A stretch of 64,000 nt of DNA from Gnetum montanum (lineage: Eukaryota; Streptophyta; Gnetopsida; Gnetales; Gnetaceae), in contig MNCI01024945.1 in NCBI GenBank assembly GCA_015680685.1, positions 237,642-301,641 of the forward strand, given 5' to 3'. Of this stretch, positions 35,358-47,454 are shown one piece after another. Position numbers and translations under genes: made by a program. The notes below the pieces were generated by a model. The model ran no database searches. It was given only the letters and a program-made list of their open reading frames with translations, and had not been told where the DNA came from. Numbering within the stretch: position 1 is the stretch's first letter; each line of letters begins with the position of its first letter.

Positions 35358-37450
35358 CCTTGGTTTGAGGAAGAATGGATCCCATGACCCTCAAGGCTTC
35401 ACAAAAGGAAATCAAGGTAGGAACAAGGACAAGCACATGATAAAGATAAACATGATGATCATGGTCATGACTAAAGAAGAGGAAGTAGTAGGCATCATTT
35501 TGGTGCTAGTCCTCCTTCCTCTTTATTTTCAACATCCTCATATTCTTCCTCCTCCAACTCTAATCAAAGCTACAGAGGAGGAGACCATGATGGAGGTGAT
35601 TGATGGGATAGAGATGATCACAGAACCCATTAGAATAGTAGAGACTAGGGGTGTGGGAATTCAAGAAAGGCCCAACATCATGAATGAAGGGATAGAAGAG
35701 GGCATCATAGGCATCATGGTCATCACAGGGATCATAATTATGATAAGCCTTTACTTATAAGCAGAAATATCCTAAACATTGCAGAGGTCATGAGAATTCC
35801 AGCAAGGCATGTGAAAGGAAACTGAATCAAATCATTGAACATGAATAATATCCTAAAGTTTGAAGAAGGATATAATTATAATTTACAAAATCATCTCCAA
35901 GAAATTCATGATGCATGTGCCTTACAAAACATTCAAAACAAATGAAAAAAATTGAAGCTATTTCCTAGGACACTGATCAAAGAGGTTGAAAGCTAGTATC
36001 GATTCTTAGAAATAAAATCAATTATATGATGAAGTATAATGCTTAAAACCTTTAATGAAAAGTATCAAACATACTCCTAAGTGTCTAACCTAAGAAAGAA
36101 AATCCAAGGATGAAAGCAAGGAACACATGAATCCTTGGATGCAGCCATGGATAGATATTACTCATTATTACATTGATGCCCAAGTCATGGATTTTCTCAA
36201 AGGAAGTAGCTCTACCATAACATATATGGGCCTAAATAGAAATAAAGAGATATCTTTAGGTCTATGCCCAAGGGAGGCTTTCAGAACTAAGAGCCCATCA
36301 AATCCAAATGCTAATTGAGTAGGTGGTCAAAGAAGAAGATGAGCTATGGAAAAGTAAAAGTGTAGAGGAGTATAACTAGGATCCTTCCATCCACAAAAGT
36401 GAGGTCCAATTTTGTGATAAGGAAGAGGATGCACCACTTGATGAAGTGGTGCAATTAAAGATATTGCTAATACAAAAATCTATTTTGAAATATCGGCCAA
36501 GGTAGGAAAAATGTGGGACTCTTTTAACAAAAAGCTTCAAACTACTCTTCAAATTGCAAAAGAGTCCAAACAACAAGGTAGTGATTGTGAGCAAAGGAGA
36601 ATGAAGGAAGTTGAACATGTCCATTAAAGAGATAAGGGAAAAGATACTACTATTGAAGAGGTTGTGGATTCTAAGATAGATGATGATAATGGGTGTAACA
36701 TCTACCACTACGAGCATCCTAAGGGATGTTGCCTAGTTGTGTCACACTTGTAGGAATCTAGAGTGCATGCACTGAATCCTAGATTGTTAGAAAGGTAAGC
36801 ACCTAGGAGTTTGTCTTATCCTCAAAGTAACTATAGATAGTTTCACCAATAAGCTAATCATCCAAGTGGAGCTCCACCTCAACCTCATGAGCAATACTAG
36901 TAGTTTTAGCACCCACAGTCATGGGGGATGCCACCACCAAGGTAGAAACACCCTTACTAGCAACTAAATAAATATGAGTACTATATTTAGCAACAAATTT
37001 CTCCACATAACTCTTCCTATCATGCCTATTTTAAGCACCATTACTACATTCCTGAGTACTATAGAGCATAATTTCCAAGAGGGGAATCCCCATTTCCATT
37101 TTAGCCTTCTCATTCTTCTGCACATGTACCTCCACCCTCAACTCAATTACCACCTACTCCATCTATGTAATATGAAATTCTAGCCCACCTATAGGAAATA
37201 AATTCCAAAATGGCTACTAACTTATAGTTGACTCTCCAACCAAGTGGTTTAGGGAATATGCCCCAAAAAAGACCTTTCTTCTAAATCAACAATTCTACTA
37301 TGCCCTCATAGACACATGTGGCTAATGACCCTACTTCTCCTTCATCCTATGCAACATGATTCAAGATCCCTTTGAACCAAACACCTCCTAAAGTGCATAC
37401 TATAATGTTGATGCATGCGGTTATGAATTGGACAATGGCAAACCATCTTC
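35358..37450 (+). pseudogene. gag: A gag pseudogene, N-terminus missing
   Basis: It starts directly after the B LTR in mid-gag: the first bases correspond to about 13860 in B. The Ser/Asp-rich low-complexity part (35440-35620), the gag core (35770-36300) and the Lys-rich and Pro/Tyr-rich tails follow as in B and C. The N-terminal roughly 500 bases and the primer-binding site of A are not in the window. Stops are frequent. Confidence 0.65.
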
Positions 37451-37479
37451 TTAGGAAGTGATCTGATCTTGGAAGTTCC

Positions 37480-37838
37480 CTCATTTAGTTGAAAATCACT
37501 AGGAACGAGCCTTATAAGGCTATTCTAGACTTAGGTTCTACTATCAATTTGATTTTACATTAAATGTACAAAGCATGGAACCTACCTCCTCTCAAGAAGA
37601 GCAAGATTCATCTTAAGTTAGTAGATCAATCCATCACTATTTTCTTTGGATTAGTGGAGAATATTTTGACCACCATGTTTGAGTGGTCCTATCCTACTAA
37701 CTTCCTAATGATCCAAGTAGAAAACTACAAGGGGGAATTTCCAATCATCATGAGAAGGATTTGATTAAGTACAGTACATGCATGGTTGGGAATTAGAGAC
37801 CTCTCCTTGGAAATTTCCAAGGAAAATAATTTTGAAAT
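37480..37838 (+). pseudogene. A protease domain, fused by deletion to RT
   Basis: The catalytic motif region reads LDLGSTINLIL near 37520-37560 (Asp-Leu-Gly-Ser, catalytic Asp kept) and continues to WNLPPLKKSKIHLKLVDQS. At about 37838 the reading passes straight into RT motif KLLNM. In C these points are about 0.7 kb apart, so A has a deletion covering the protease end and pre-RT. Confidence 0.7.
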
Positions 37839-40310
37839 CAGAGTTTTTATCAACTTCAAACTATTGAACATGGAAATATACAAGGATCATTTTCTATTAT
37901 CATTTATAGATTAGGTGTTAAATACCATTTTTAGGCATTGCTACTATCATTTTCTAGATGGTTATAGTGGCTCTAACCAAATCTAGATCACACTAGAAGG
38001 TTAGGTCAAAACAGCATTCATGAGCCCCAGGGCAACTTTTGCATATAGAAAAATGTTGTTTGACCTATGCAATGCCCCTTTCAAATTCCAATGCCTTGTC
38101 TTGAGCATTCTCTAATAGCAAATTGATAGCAAGGAAAGTCTTCATGGATGACTTCTACACCTATGGGACTACATTTGAGCAAGCCATGGACTATCTTGAG
38201 AAAGTATTGAAAATGTGCATGGAGATAGACCTTAAGCAAAATTGGTAGAAAAGCTACTTGATGATCTAGGAGGACATTATGTTGGAGCATATAATTTCAA
38301 ATAAAGGGATAAAGGTGGAATCTAAAAAAATAAGGATCATTTAAGAAATCACTTGATAGGTAGAAACAGTTAAAGATGTGAGGTCATTCATTAGTCACAT
38401 TGGCTATTACTAGTGATTCATTAAGATTCATCAAGAATTTCTCTAAGATGCTAAACCATTAGTAGAACTAAAAAATAAGGATGCTTCATTTTTTTGGATT
38501 GAAGAATGCAATCGTGCATTCTAGCAACTCAAGAAAAAGCTCATGAAAACTCTAATTCTATGAGTACCTGATTAGTCTAGGCCCTTTCACATTATGATAG
38601 ATGCATCCAATTATGCCTTAGGAGTTGTCCTCACATAGTTGAATAATCAAAAACATCCTTACTACATCCACTGCATAAGAAGAAGCATTATGGGTGCACA
38701 ACTAAACTACATTACAATGAAGAAAGAATTGATGGAAATGATGTTCACCTTGGAAAAATTTAGGTAGTGTGTGCTTGGGTACAAGATGTTTATGAACACT
38801 AATCACAGTGTAATATAGTTCCTAATGAATAAGCCAATGATGAGCCCCCTTTTCATACAGTGACTTGCAATCTTGAAGGAATTCAATCTCACTATGATAG
38901 ATTGAAAGGGGACTGAGAACATGGTTGTTGATCACTTGTCTTGATTGAGATGGGACAATAAAGAGGATGAGAGCCCACATTCATATTAGTTCTTTGATGA
39001 ACTCCTCTATTCCAAGGTTATAACTAAATAAGTGCCCATTAAAACCAAATAGTACGATGGCATTCTTGTCTATCTTCTCACCCAAGAGATGCCATAGGAG
39101 AGGGACAACAAGAAGAAATAATAGTTTCTTCACTAGAACAAACACTTCATAGAAATTAATGAACATCTTTACAAAGTGTGTGTTGCTGGCCTGGTTCAAT
39201 GCTGCATACCTAATGATGACCAAGTGTATGTTCTCCAATATAGTCATGAGAATCCTTGTGAGGGACACTATGCTAGGAAACACATGGCCATTAAGATCCT
39301 CATCGCAAGGTATTATTGGCCAACACTTTTTAGGGACACTCACCACTTCATCCACTCATGTGAACATTTCCAAAACAATGGTGGAATGACTATTTGTAAT
39401 GAGAGGCCTTAATAGTGGATCCAAGCATTTAAGCCCTTTGATATATGGGGCATTAATTTTATGGTTCCCATCATTCCCATGTCTAATGAAAAGGCATAAA
39501 ACATAATAGCTGATGACTACTAAACAAAGTGGGTAGAAGTAGTAGTTGTCACTGATTGAACATCTTCTTTGGTTGCTTGTTTTATACAACAACATGTCGT
39601 AAATAGGTGTGGGATGCCACATGCACTTATTTCTAACAATGAACCTCATTTTACAAGAACCATATTTTGAGAGCTCATGTAGCTCTTAGGGGTTAAACAT
39701 AAATTAACAACATCCTACCATCCCCAAGCTAACAGTCAAGTGAAGGTTACTAACCTAGAGATAACAAAAATACTAATAAGAACCATTAGTAAATATAGGA
39801 GGGATTTCAGCACAAAACTTAACGATGTCCTTTAGGCCTACTACTACACTTGGAAATTTCCTATTAGCTACTCTCCATATGAGCTTGTGTATAGAAAATT
39901 ACTAATACTTCTAATTCAAATGGAGCTCTGTGCATCATCAATAGCTTATGATCTTCAGCTTGACCTAAGTCTAGCACAGAAAGAAAGATTAATGAATTCA
40001 ACTTGCTAAATGAGAATCAATTGGTGGCCCTATCATCTAATGATGTGCACAAGTCATTCAATAAACAATGACATGACCTTAGAATTAGGAAAGTGAAATT
40101 TCAACGAAGAGAAAAGGTCCTATACTAGAATCCCACACACATACCACAAATAACTAAGTTCTAAACATTGTAGAAAGGACCTTACAATCTATGAAACCTT
40201 TTCTCCTGGGGCCATGTTAATCTATAAACTTGAAAGCCCAAAAAAAAAGCTACTGGTCAACATGCAACAACTAAAGCCTTTCAATGAACCCAAAAGAGCC
40301 AATGACTAAA
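37839..40310 (+). pseudogene. pol: A pol pseudogene: RT-RNase H-integrase
   Basis: RT is about 37839-38430 (FLDGYSGSNQI near 37950; the FMDDF block near 38140 is split by a frameshift). RNase H is about 38440-38980 (RPFHI..DASNYALGVVL near 38580-38635, MKKELMEMMFTLEKF near 38718). Integrase is about 39180-40300, with the zinc block near 39240-39380 and WGINF.VPIIPMS near 39448. Gene order is as in B and C. The many frame breaks show it is dead. Confidence 0.75.
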
Positions 40311-42280
40311 ACACCTCAACGAATGGACAAGCACTCTCAATTTTTTACATCTCTTCATTCCAGCTTAGTCATGGGGGAGATGGCCATCTATGCTAAACCA
40401 AACAATGTGGCTTCTCAATTTTTCAATTTTTTGTTTTACAGTATTTTTAATACATTTTTCTCTTTCTTCAATATTATTTTATTTGGATTTCTTTTGTGGT
40501 TTTTCTTATATTTTGCTTTTCTTTCTTTATTGTAGCTAGGACTTGGTGCAACTGTAATTACTAATTGATTTTTACTATAATGTTATTTAATTGCTTATGT
40601 TTGGATTCTATCTTTGAATTTTGGTGTTAATTACTAAGACATGGTTTCTTTTTCATGATAACAAATAGTGAGTTCACATCATCCACCCATCCACGAAACT
40701 CTATGGTGTTCCATTGTTTTGGAAATATGTGGTCCCTTCTTAAATAAAAATCTTAATGATTTTGTAACGTTGGTAGTTTCCAAACTTGGGAAGAATTAAA
40801 TGAATAGACAAGGATATGACATTAAGGGGATTTGATGCTCTTTGTACTTGCCTACCCTCTTGGGTGCATGAGTGTTTCCATGGATTTCTCACTCTTCCAC
40901 TATCGACCAATAATTGGAAGAAAATTCTTTGCATGGTGTGGTTCCCATCCAAAAATCAAAAAATTTAAAATAATAATAATAATAATAATTCAAAGCACAC
41001 CCCTTAGACAAAAATAATGAGCTATAAGAACTAGTTATGGGACTAGAAAGAAATGTTACCCATGCCTAAATGTCCCTTCTGACTAAGGTCCATCCCACTT
41101 CTTGCTTCTCTTTTCCTCTCTTTAGGAATGGTGATTGATCTATGGGGATATTTTTATTCCTTGGGAGGATGGACTAGTCTTAGAGTGTCAATGCAAAGTC
41201 ACTGAAAGTGGTAGATTTTAATTTAGACTAAGGATGGATGTTATTAGGTCATATTAACTACAAAAATCTACAAGGAACTTCATGTGACCACAATATGGGA
41301 CTCCATTCCACACTCTACCTCATCCACCTATGCTTTCCATACCTCACCTTACTACTTCTTCTCATGTCTTGTTCAATGTCCTAGTTTGATGCATCAAAGT
41401 TCCTAGATAGTTTTTTTTATGATTTGGTCCTTAACTAACCATAATCATTCATCATCCATGGGGTCCATAGACTCCTTAGTTTGAGGGAATCAAAGGCATG
41501 AGCCTACTATGTGGAGTACCAACTTACATACCCCTTGTTTGGGCTAGTTAAGTTCCTCCTCCTTTAGTCATGTTTTCTTTCAAAACCTTCTACATTCCAC
41601 ATTGGTTACATCCATAGTTGCACTCCTTCATGGAATTTCTCTAAGAATTTTTGTATTAAATCTCCTTTTTATGAATTATCTAGCCCTCAATAATTTCATC
41701 ATGTTCTTGACTCTTTTAGCTCCCTAAGAACTTCAATTTTATGTAAAAACTCTTTGTTTTTATCCTTATTTTTTATGATTAAAAATTCTATTGTTTATTC
41801 ATATTGACATGACACAAAAAATCTATATATAGTGCAATACTTAGTGAATTTTTTTTTCATTTTCCTTCAAATGAAAGAAGAGTTTTTACAATTCTTAGAG
41901 CCTATAACCTTCTAAAGCCCATAACTTTCAAACTGGTTGTCCGATTAACCTCATTCTCTAGTCCTATAGTTACCAAAGGTGAGATCCATGTCATGGGGGC
42001 CACAAACCTTAGGTTTTTGACCAAAAAGTTTTAAATTTTTTCAAGCTTGCACAAGGTTTAAGTAATAAAATAATATTAAAATCACTAATATATGAGAGTT
42101 AAACCTTTCCAATGAACTCAAGTAGATACTAAAGTCAAATAATAATAAAATAATATTAAAATAATCAAACTTGCCATGATCACAACTTAGCCAAGTGTAA
42201 CCAAACTGATCAAGATAAGGTACTCAAGTAATCCAAAGTTACACATCAAATGATAATCCTTGATCATGGTTTAATTAAAA
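40311..42280 (+). other. A spacer between integrase and ORF3
   Basis: Homologous to 23761-25863 in C. One minisatellite unit (40928-41015) with an (AAT)n expansion at about 40970-40990, and the ACAACTTAGCCAAGTG block near 42182. Confidence 0.6.
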
Positions 42281-45078
42281 ATGACATCAAGACTCAAGTG
42301 TTCGCAAAAGAAGGACCATCCCAACCAATGGACAAGCTACTCAAAACTAGAAGGGATCAATAGCAAGAACAACCCCAATAGTAGGTAGCTAAAACTCATG
42401 CAATGGGACCTCTTTAGGAGGAGCCTGAAGTGGAATATGTTTATCAAATTCTAGAAGTTAAAATAGAGAAATCCCACTGAGATGTTGTACTAGGACTAAG
42501 GCCAAACCTTGAGGTCATGTCTAAGGAAATTCAATGTTCAATTCTACAAGAGCCAAACTTTGGAACCTTCTTTGACTTTTCTTAGAAGAAGTCAAAACTC
42601 AATTGGAAAGCTCTCCCATGTGGTCCATCATCACCTCTAGTGGGGAGTGATAAATTGAAGATACATATCTCTTCTCGAAAAATAGGTAGATTGATGCCAC
42701 TATGAAGATTAAGGACATTAATATGTCCTACTCAATGGAGGTCATCTCTTAGGCCCTTAGATTACCTAAAACTACGAAAAATCTGGTAGACATCTCAACA
42801 CAAGTGAACCTAGAGGTGAAAAAGAAGTGGGCTCAATGGTGCTATGAAGTGGATTATAAAGAATATGGTGGACTCACAATGGTAGAATGTTCTTACTTCA
42901 GGATCACAACCTACCACCTCAATCAAACAATGAGGTCAAGTAACGTGATAGTGTTTTCTACCCATGCATGCATCACTCTAAGTAAGAAATTCCCTGTTAA
43001 CCTCCCATGGGTAATCTATCTTGAGATAGAAAAGTGCTTTAAGAACAATAAGAAGTGGAGGAAGGAACTCCTCTTTCCATGCCTAATCCAAAAATTGTGC
43101 AAAAGGAGAGGAATAGCCTGCTATTCCAATGACATACTTAGATATGCTCTTACTACTTCTTGGGTAGAGATGATGAAAATATAATATCGTTGTCACATCG
43201 AAAGAAGAGGAGTAGCACCACCACCACCCACTCATGAAATAGTGCTAGATACTTGTGCTACCATGGAGTGCATGTAGAAACTCCTTAAGAAACCCTTGTA
43301 ATTATAGCAAGCTAGAACAAGTGGTAATCCATCTATCTAATGACCAATCCTAAGTGACTTGAACGAGGTAACTCATACCATCAACTGGTTTGAGGATACA
43401 ATACTAACATTCTTTGCCCAAAGAATGCAAGGACTTACACACTTGAATCCTAGTGCTTGAGAGGTAACAATGTCCATTTAAGGACAACAACAATTTCTAG
43501 AAATCTCTAAAAACATTGCTACCTTCTCAGTGTGCTTGGAAAAACATTATGGGGTAACTATCTTGGTGATGTAGCACCAAGGGCAAGAAACAACAACTAA
43601 TGTGGTCACTGACAGAGTGGGTGATGTCCTCAATGTTCTTATAGCATCTTTGATAGATATTACTACACTCAAAGATGTGCAAATGTCCATAGGAGTTGCA
43701 AGTGGGAGACTTAGCGTAGCCTAGCACAAGGAGTTGATAGAACAACTAATTGAAACCTAACAATCAATTCTAGAGGTGTTTGACCTTTTAAATGACATTT
43801 CTATAATTTAGTCAACATTTTTGAAGGCAAAGGACAAGTGCCTCATTTCCCATGTCCAACTTGAAGAAGCCACATTTGAAAATCAGTGCTTCATTGGTGA
43901 AGTTGTAAAATCTAGAGCCCACCTTGCTAATACCACTATATTCATCCAAGTTGTAGTCAAAGATGAATCTTTTTAGTAGCTTCAAACCAAACTTCAAGAG
44001 GCTACGTATGCCAAGGAGTCAACAATCTTCAACCAATCATTAGCAGATGCCACCATCTACAACATTTAGAAGGACTTGTCAGAGGTTCGCTAGGAGAATG
44101 TCATTCTAACCAAGGTTAATCATCACCTACATAATTTTAAGCTCTAGAAGGACCAGATGGTTGAATACATGAGATAAAAATAGGAGTAGATTACCAAGGT
44201 GGCCATGGATCTGAGGAGGATGATAGTAGAAAATTGCAATCTTTCGATGGAGGAGGTCCATGCTCTTCACTAAATGTCTACAATCAAAATCATCACTTGG
44301 AAGAATGAGGCCCTGAAATTCAAAAGTGTTAAGAACCATTACCAAGACTAGGTCAACCTATAGAAAGAAATTAATGAAGAAGAAGTCAGACTAGCAAGGG
44401 CAAATGTGAATGAAGCACTCCAGTAGCTTCAATAAGGACATGAGATGTAGTAGCCCATCTTTTATGGACTACACGTGTACAACAAAGTAGAGATCCACCT
44501 TGAGGAGTTGTAGATTAAAGAAATGATAGAATACATGAAGCTCACCAACCCCTGATATGTAATGTTGGCAATGCTTATTTTTGAAAGGCTAAGGTCAAAA
44601 CTAGAGAAGTAGGTGACAAGCTTGTACCTGTTGTATAAGGCCAAGTTCAAGAATCACAAAGAGATGAAGCAAAAACTAGAAATGAAAAATTCTAAACTTG
44701 AATTTCTTGGAGAGCACTTCATTGATTAAAAATCAATAATTGAGAACCTAGACCATAGAATTAATGACTACCAAAAGCTGCAAAATGTTATAACACAAAA
44801 AATTCACAGCCTAGTTTGTTAACGTGAAGTAGTTATTCCCTATAATGTCTTGTCCATGGGAAGTTCCCATACCAATCCACATTGGTGATGCTACAAGGAC
44901 TGTGTATGATCCTCAAAGTGAGTAGAAGATGAAAGCATTTATGGATGCTTTCTATCTTCTACTAGTAGTTGTAGCTATAGTCAGACAACCATAGCCTCAA
45001 CCACAACAGGCACATGTATCGAAGGAAACATAAGGTCCTTCAACATCTTATGAACCTCCACCTCTTGGGACCATTTGA
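42281..45078 (+). pseudogene. A ORF3, conserved third ORF of unknown function
   Basis: It begins MTSR at ATG 42281 and ends with ACC-ATT-TGA at 45076-45078, parallel to the copy in C. The open block 42804-43184 (126 codons) preserves the central domain: YGGLTMVECSYF, HLNQTMRSSNVIVFSTHACI, NLPWVIYLEIEKCF, FPCLIQKLCKRRGIAC. The LI-x-x-LC-x-R-x-G pattern is what recalls the PF20167 family. The C-terminal part is Lys/Glu-rich and coiled-coil-like, with a KLEMKNSKLE-type heptad near 44675. Several stops and frameshifts. Confidence 0.65.
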
Positions 45079-45326
45079 TTTTCTGTCATCTTCAACACAC
45101 CAAAGGGGTTTTCTATCAGTATTTGTAATGGTGTTCAATTTTGTTTTCATGAACATTAATTTTTGTAAATGTTGTAAATCTGTACACTTGGGTACTTAGC
45201 GTTAATATAATTCAATTTTGGTGTTAATTAATTAGTCAATAATCCCATATCTTCCCAAAATTTTGTAGGAGACATTTTCCTCCTTTTGTTTACTTGAGGA
45301 TGAGTTTTCATTTAGTTGTGAGGGTA
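45079..45326 (+). other. A 3' untranslated end
   Basis: Non-coding, homologous to the same part of C and B. It contains TACTTGAGGATGAGTTTTCA, conserved before all three 3' LTRs. Confidence 0.65.
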
Positions 45327-46138
45327 TGATGAGCCATCATGGGTTGACCATGTTGACACATGATTTGCTATGTCAATGTGTATGCGTCAACATAGTGTCT
45401 TGTATCATGTATATAAATGTGAACTAATCACATTTATGGAATTCATTAATTAATAGCCTAGCTAAACTCTTGCATTTTGTTTCTTCTAGAATTAGAATAT
45501 TTTCTAAGTGCTTGCAGTAGAAGTGAAAAGTATATGGATCTTTATTTAAGCATCGATCTACCTAGACACCTCAATGTGAATGGCAATAAAGATGAGCTTT
45601 CTTCATAAACCTTGCAACACTTGGACTTAGCATGATATTTACTTTAATGCATTTATTCTTTCTGTAATTTATGTTTATGTAATTAATTAATTAATTAATT
45701 AATAGCAAATAATTAGTACACATAAGTACAACCATCTCAAGAATACTATTAACATTTGATAAACCTAGTAGCACTTAATGCTTGATTACCCAATAGCATT
45801 GCAACGTGTTTAGGATGTGTATGGAAAATGGGAATGGATGCCTATGTTAGGATTAGTTAAAGAATTAATTAGTTATTAGATTAATTAAACATTTAATTAC
45901 TTTATTCTCAACACTTAGGTAAATTAAATAAAAGACATAAAATTCATATGCCTTAGTTACACTTAACCATATCATTGCACCTCACAAGTGGAACTGGGAA
46001 GACAATGATCATGTCTTTGAGATTCACTACCTAGGAAAAGTGTACTTAGATAGCGAAAGTTTGTGGAATTTGGTTGGATTGCTTAGTGAACACTAGTGAT
46101 TTGTATGGTTAGGCATAGGGGCTAGTCATTGCTCATCA
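45327..46138 (+). repeat. 3' LTR of A
   Basis: 812 bp, TGATGAG...CTCATCA, TATA box at 45412-45418, preceded by a short purine-rich tract (GAGGGTA). It is followed by the CATAC target duplication. Confidence 0.9.
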
Positions 46139-47438
46139 CATACATCAAATATTTATTAATAAACAATCCACAACCAAAATCGTAAAATTTCAAGGATTTG
46201 CAAAAAAATATTTCTAAACTCAATCTTTTAACTATCCATTCTACATGCCTACATCACATAATCATATACACCAATATAGCAAAAAGATATAGGGAAAAGA
46301 TAAAAACAACGCACCAATTATAATTAGTAAAACAAAATGTCTAAAATAAGCATAAAACCCTCAAAAATCTAGCAAGATGTACTTTCACTCCAAACATGTT
46401 TTGTACCCATGTAGATATGACTGCAACAATCCCAAATTCAAGTTCAAAGTAAGAAAATTCATCCACAAAGCTAAAATTCTAGAAAATGAATGAAAAAATA
46501 AAATAAAACTAAAAAAATGGGAAAGAAGTCTCAAAATCAATTTTTTGTTTTGTAAAAATAGATAACCAAAATTCTTAGTGTATTTGGTAAAGAAGGTGAC
46601 GCAAATAAAAAAAATAAAACACATAATGATTTATAAACCATATACAAAGAATATGTTCCTTATACAAAGTAACATTACTCTCTTTTCATTCCATATGTCA
46701 TGTGCAAAATTGAATTCTCACTTTTACTTTTTTATTTTGAAATAAATATTTTCATAGGTCTATTTTTTTCTTCCCAATTAATGTCATGCTCTTCAAAAAT
46801 GAACACATTGGTATTCCAAATTAAAATATGTTTGAATCTATGTGATCCATATCAAATGCTCTATACATCCATTTTCTAAAATCACATTTAAGAAACACCT
46901 AACATGGTGTTATAGTTCAAATGCATGAATGCTAAAATCATACATAAATCATAAATACATAGCAAATAATTTTTTTATATCCTAGTCCAACATCCTTGCT
47001 AGTCACATCACCTATCTAACACATCACACAAGGCTAGTGTACATAATCATGTTACTTAAGCATGTAAATACATCATAATCATAACATAGCAACATAGTGT
47101 TACAATTCAAATGCATAAACACCAAAATCATACATAATGCATAAATGCTAAAATCATACATAAAGCATAAATATATATCAAATACTTGTTTTTGTATCCT
47201 AGTCCAACATCCTTGCTAGCCACATCACTTGTTTAACACATCACATAGGGCTAGTGTACATAATCATGTTAGTTAAGCATATAAGTACATAAGAATCATA
47301 ACATAAAAGTGAAAATATCCTAGATTATAAAGAAAAATAATAACAAAATAAATCATCCTTGATAACCCACTGAGACCATAAAAATAGTATATACATCATA
47401 ATTATACTTCCATACCCAATGTCTCTAGAAGGGATGCA
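46139..47438 (-). repeat. 3' LTR of E, proximal part
   Basis: It continues the E LTR after element A: the first bases repeat the CATAC target duplication, then align with 53607-54689. It carries a 190-bp tandem duplication (starts near 46901 and 47091) not present in the other LTR. On the minus strand the LTR begins TGCATCCC at 47438, next to the polypurine tract. Confidence 0.85.
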
Positions 47439-47454
47439 ACTCTCTCCTCCTTAA

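Larger units (their letters stand above)
11312..46138 (+). mobile_element. Element A: Athila-like Ty3/gypsy, outermost of three related copies
   Basis: LTRs at 11312-12060 (3' end lost) and 45327-46138. Both sides are flanked by CATAC (11307-11311 and 46139-46143), a perfect 5-bp target duplication inside the LTR of E. Removing A joins CATTTCATAC to ATCAAATATTTATT, which matches the uninterrupted E LTR near 53600. Its own internal region is 35358-45326 (gag remainder, PR, RT, RH, IN, ORF3); 12061-35357 is element B with C inside. PBS and gag N-terminus are missing. Confidence 0.8.
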
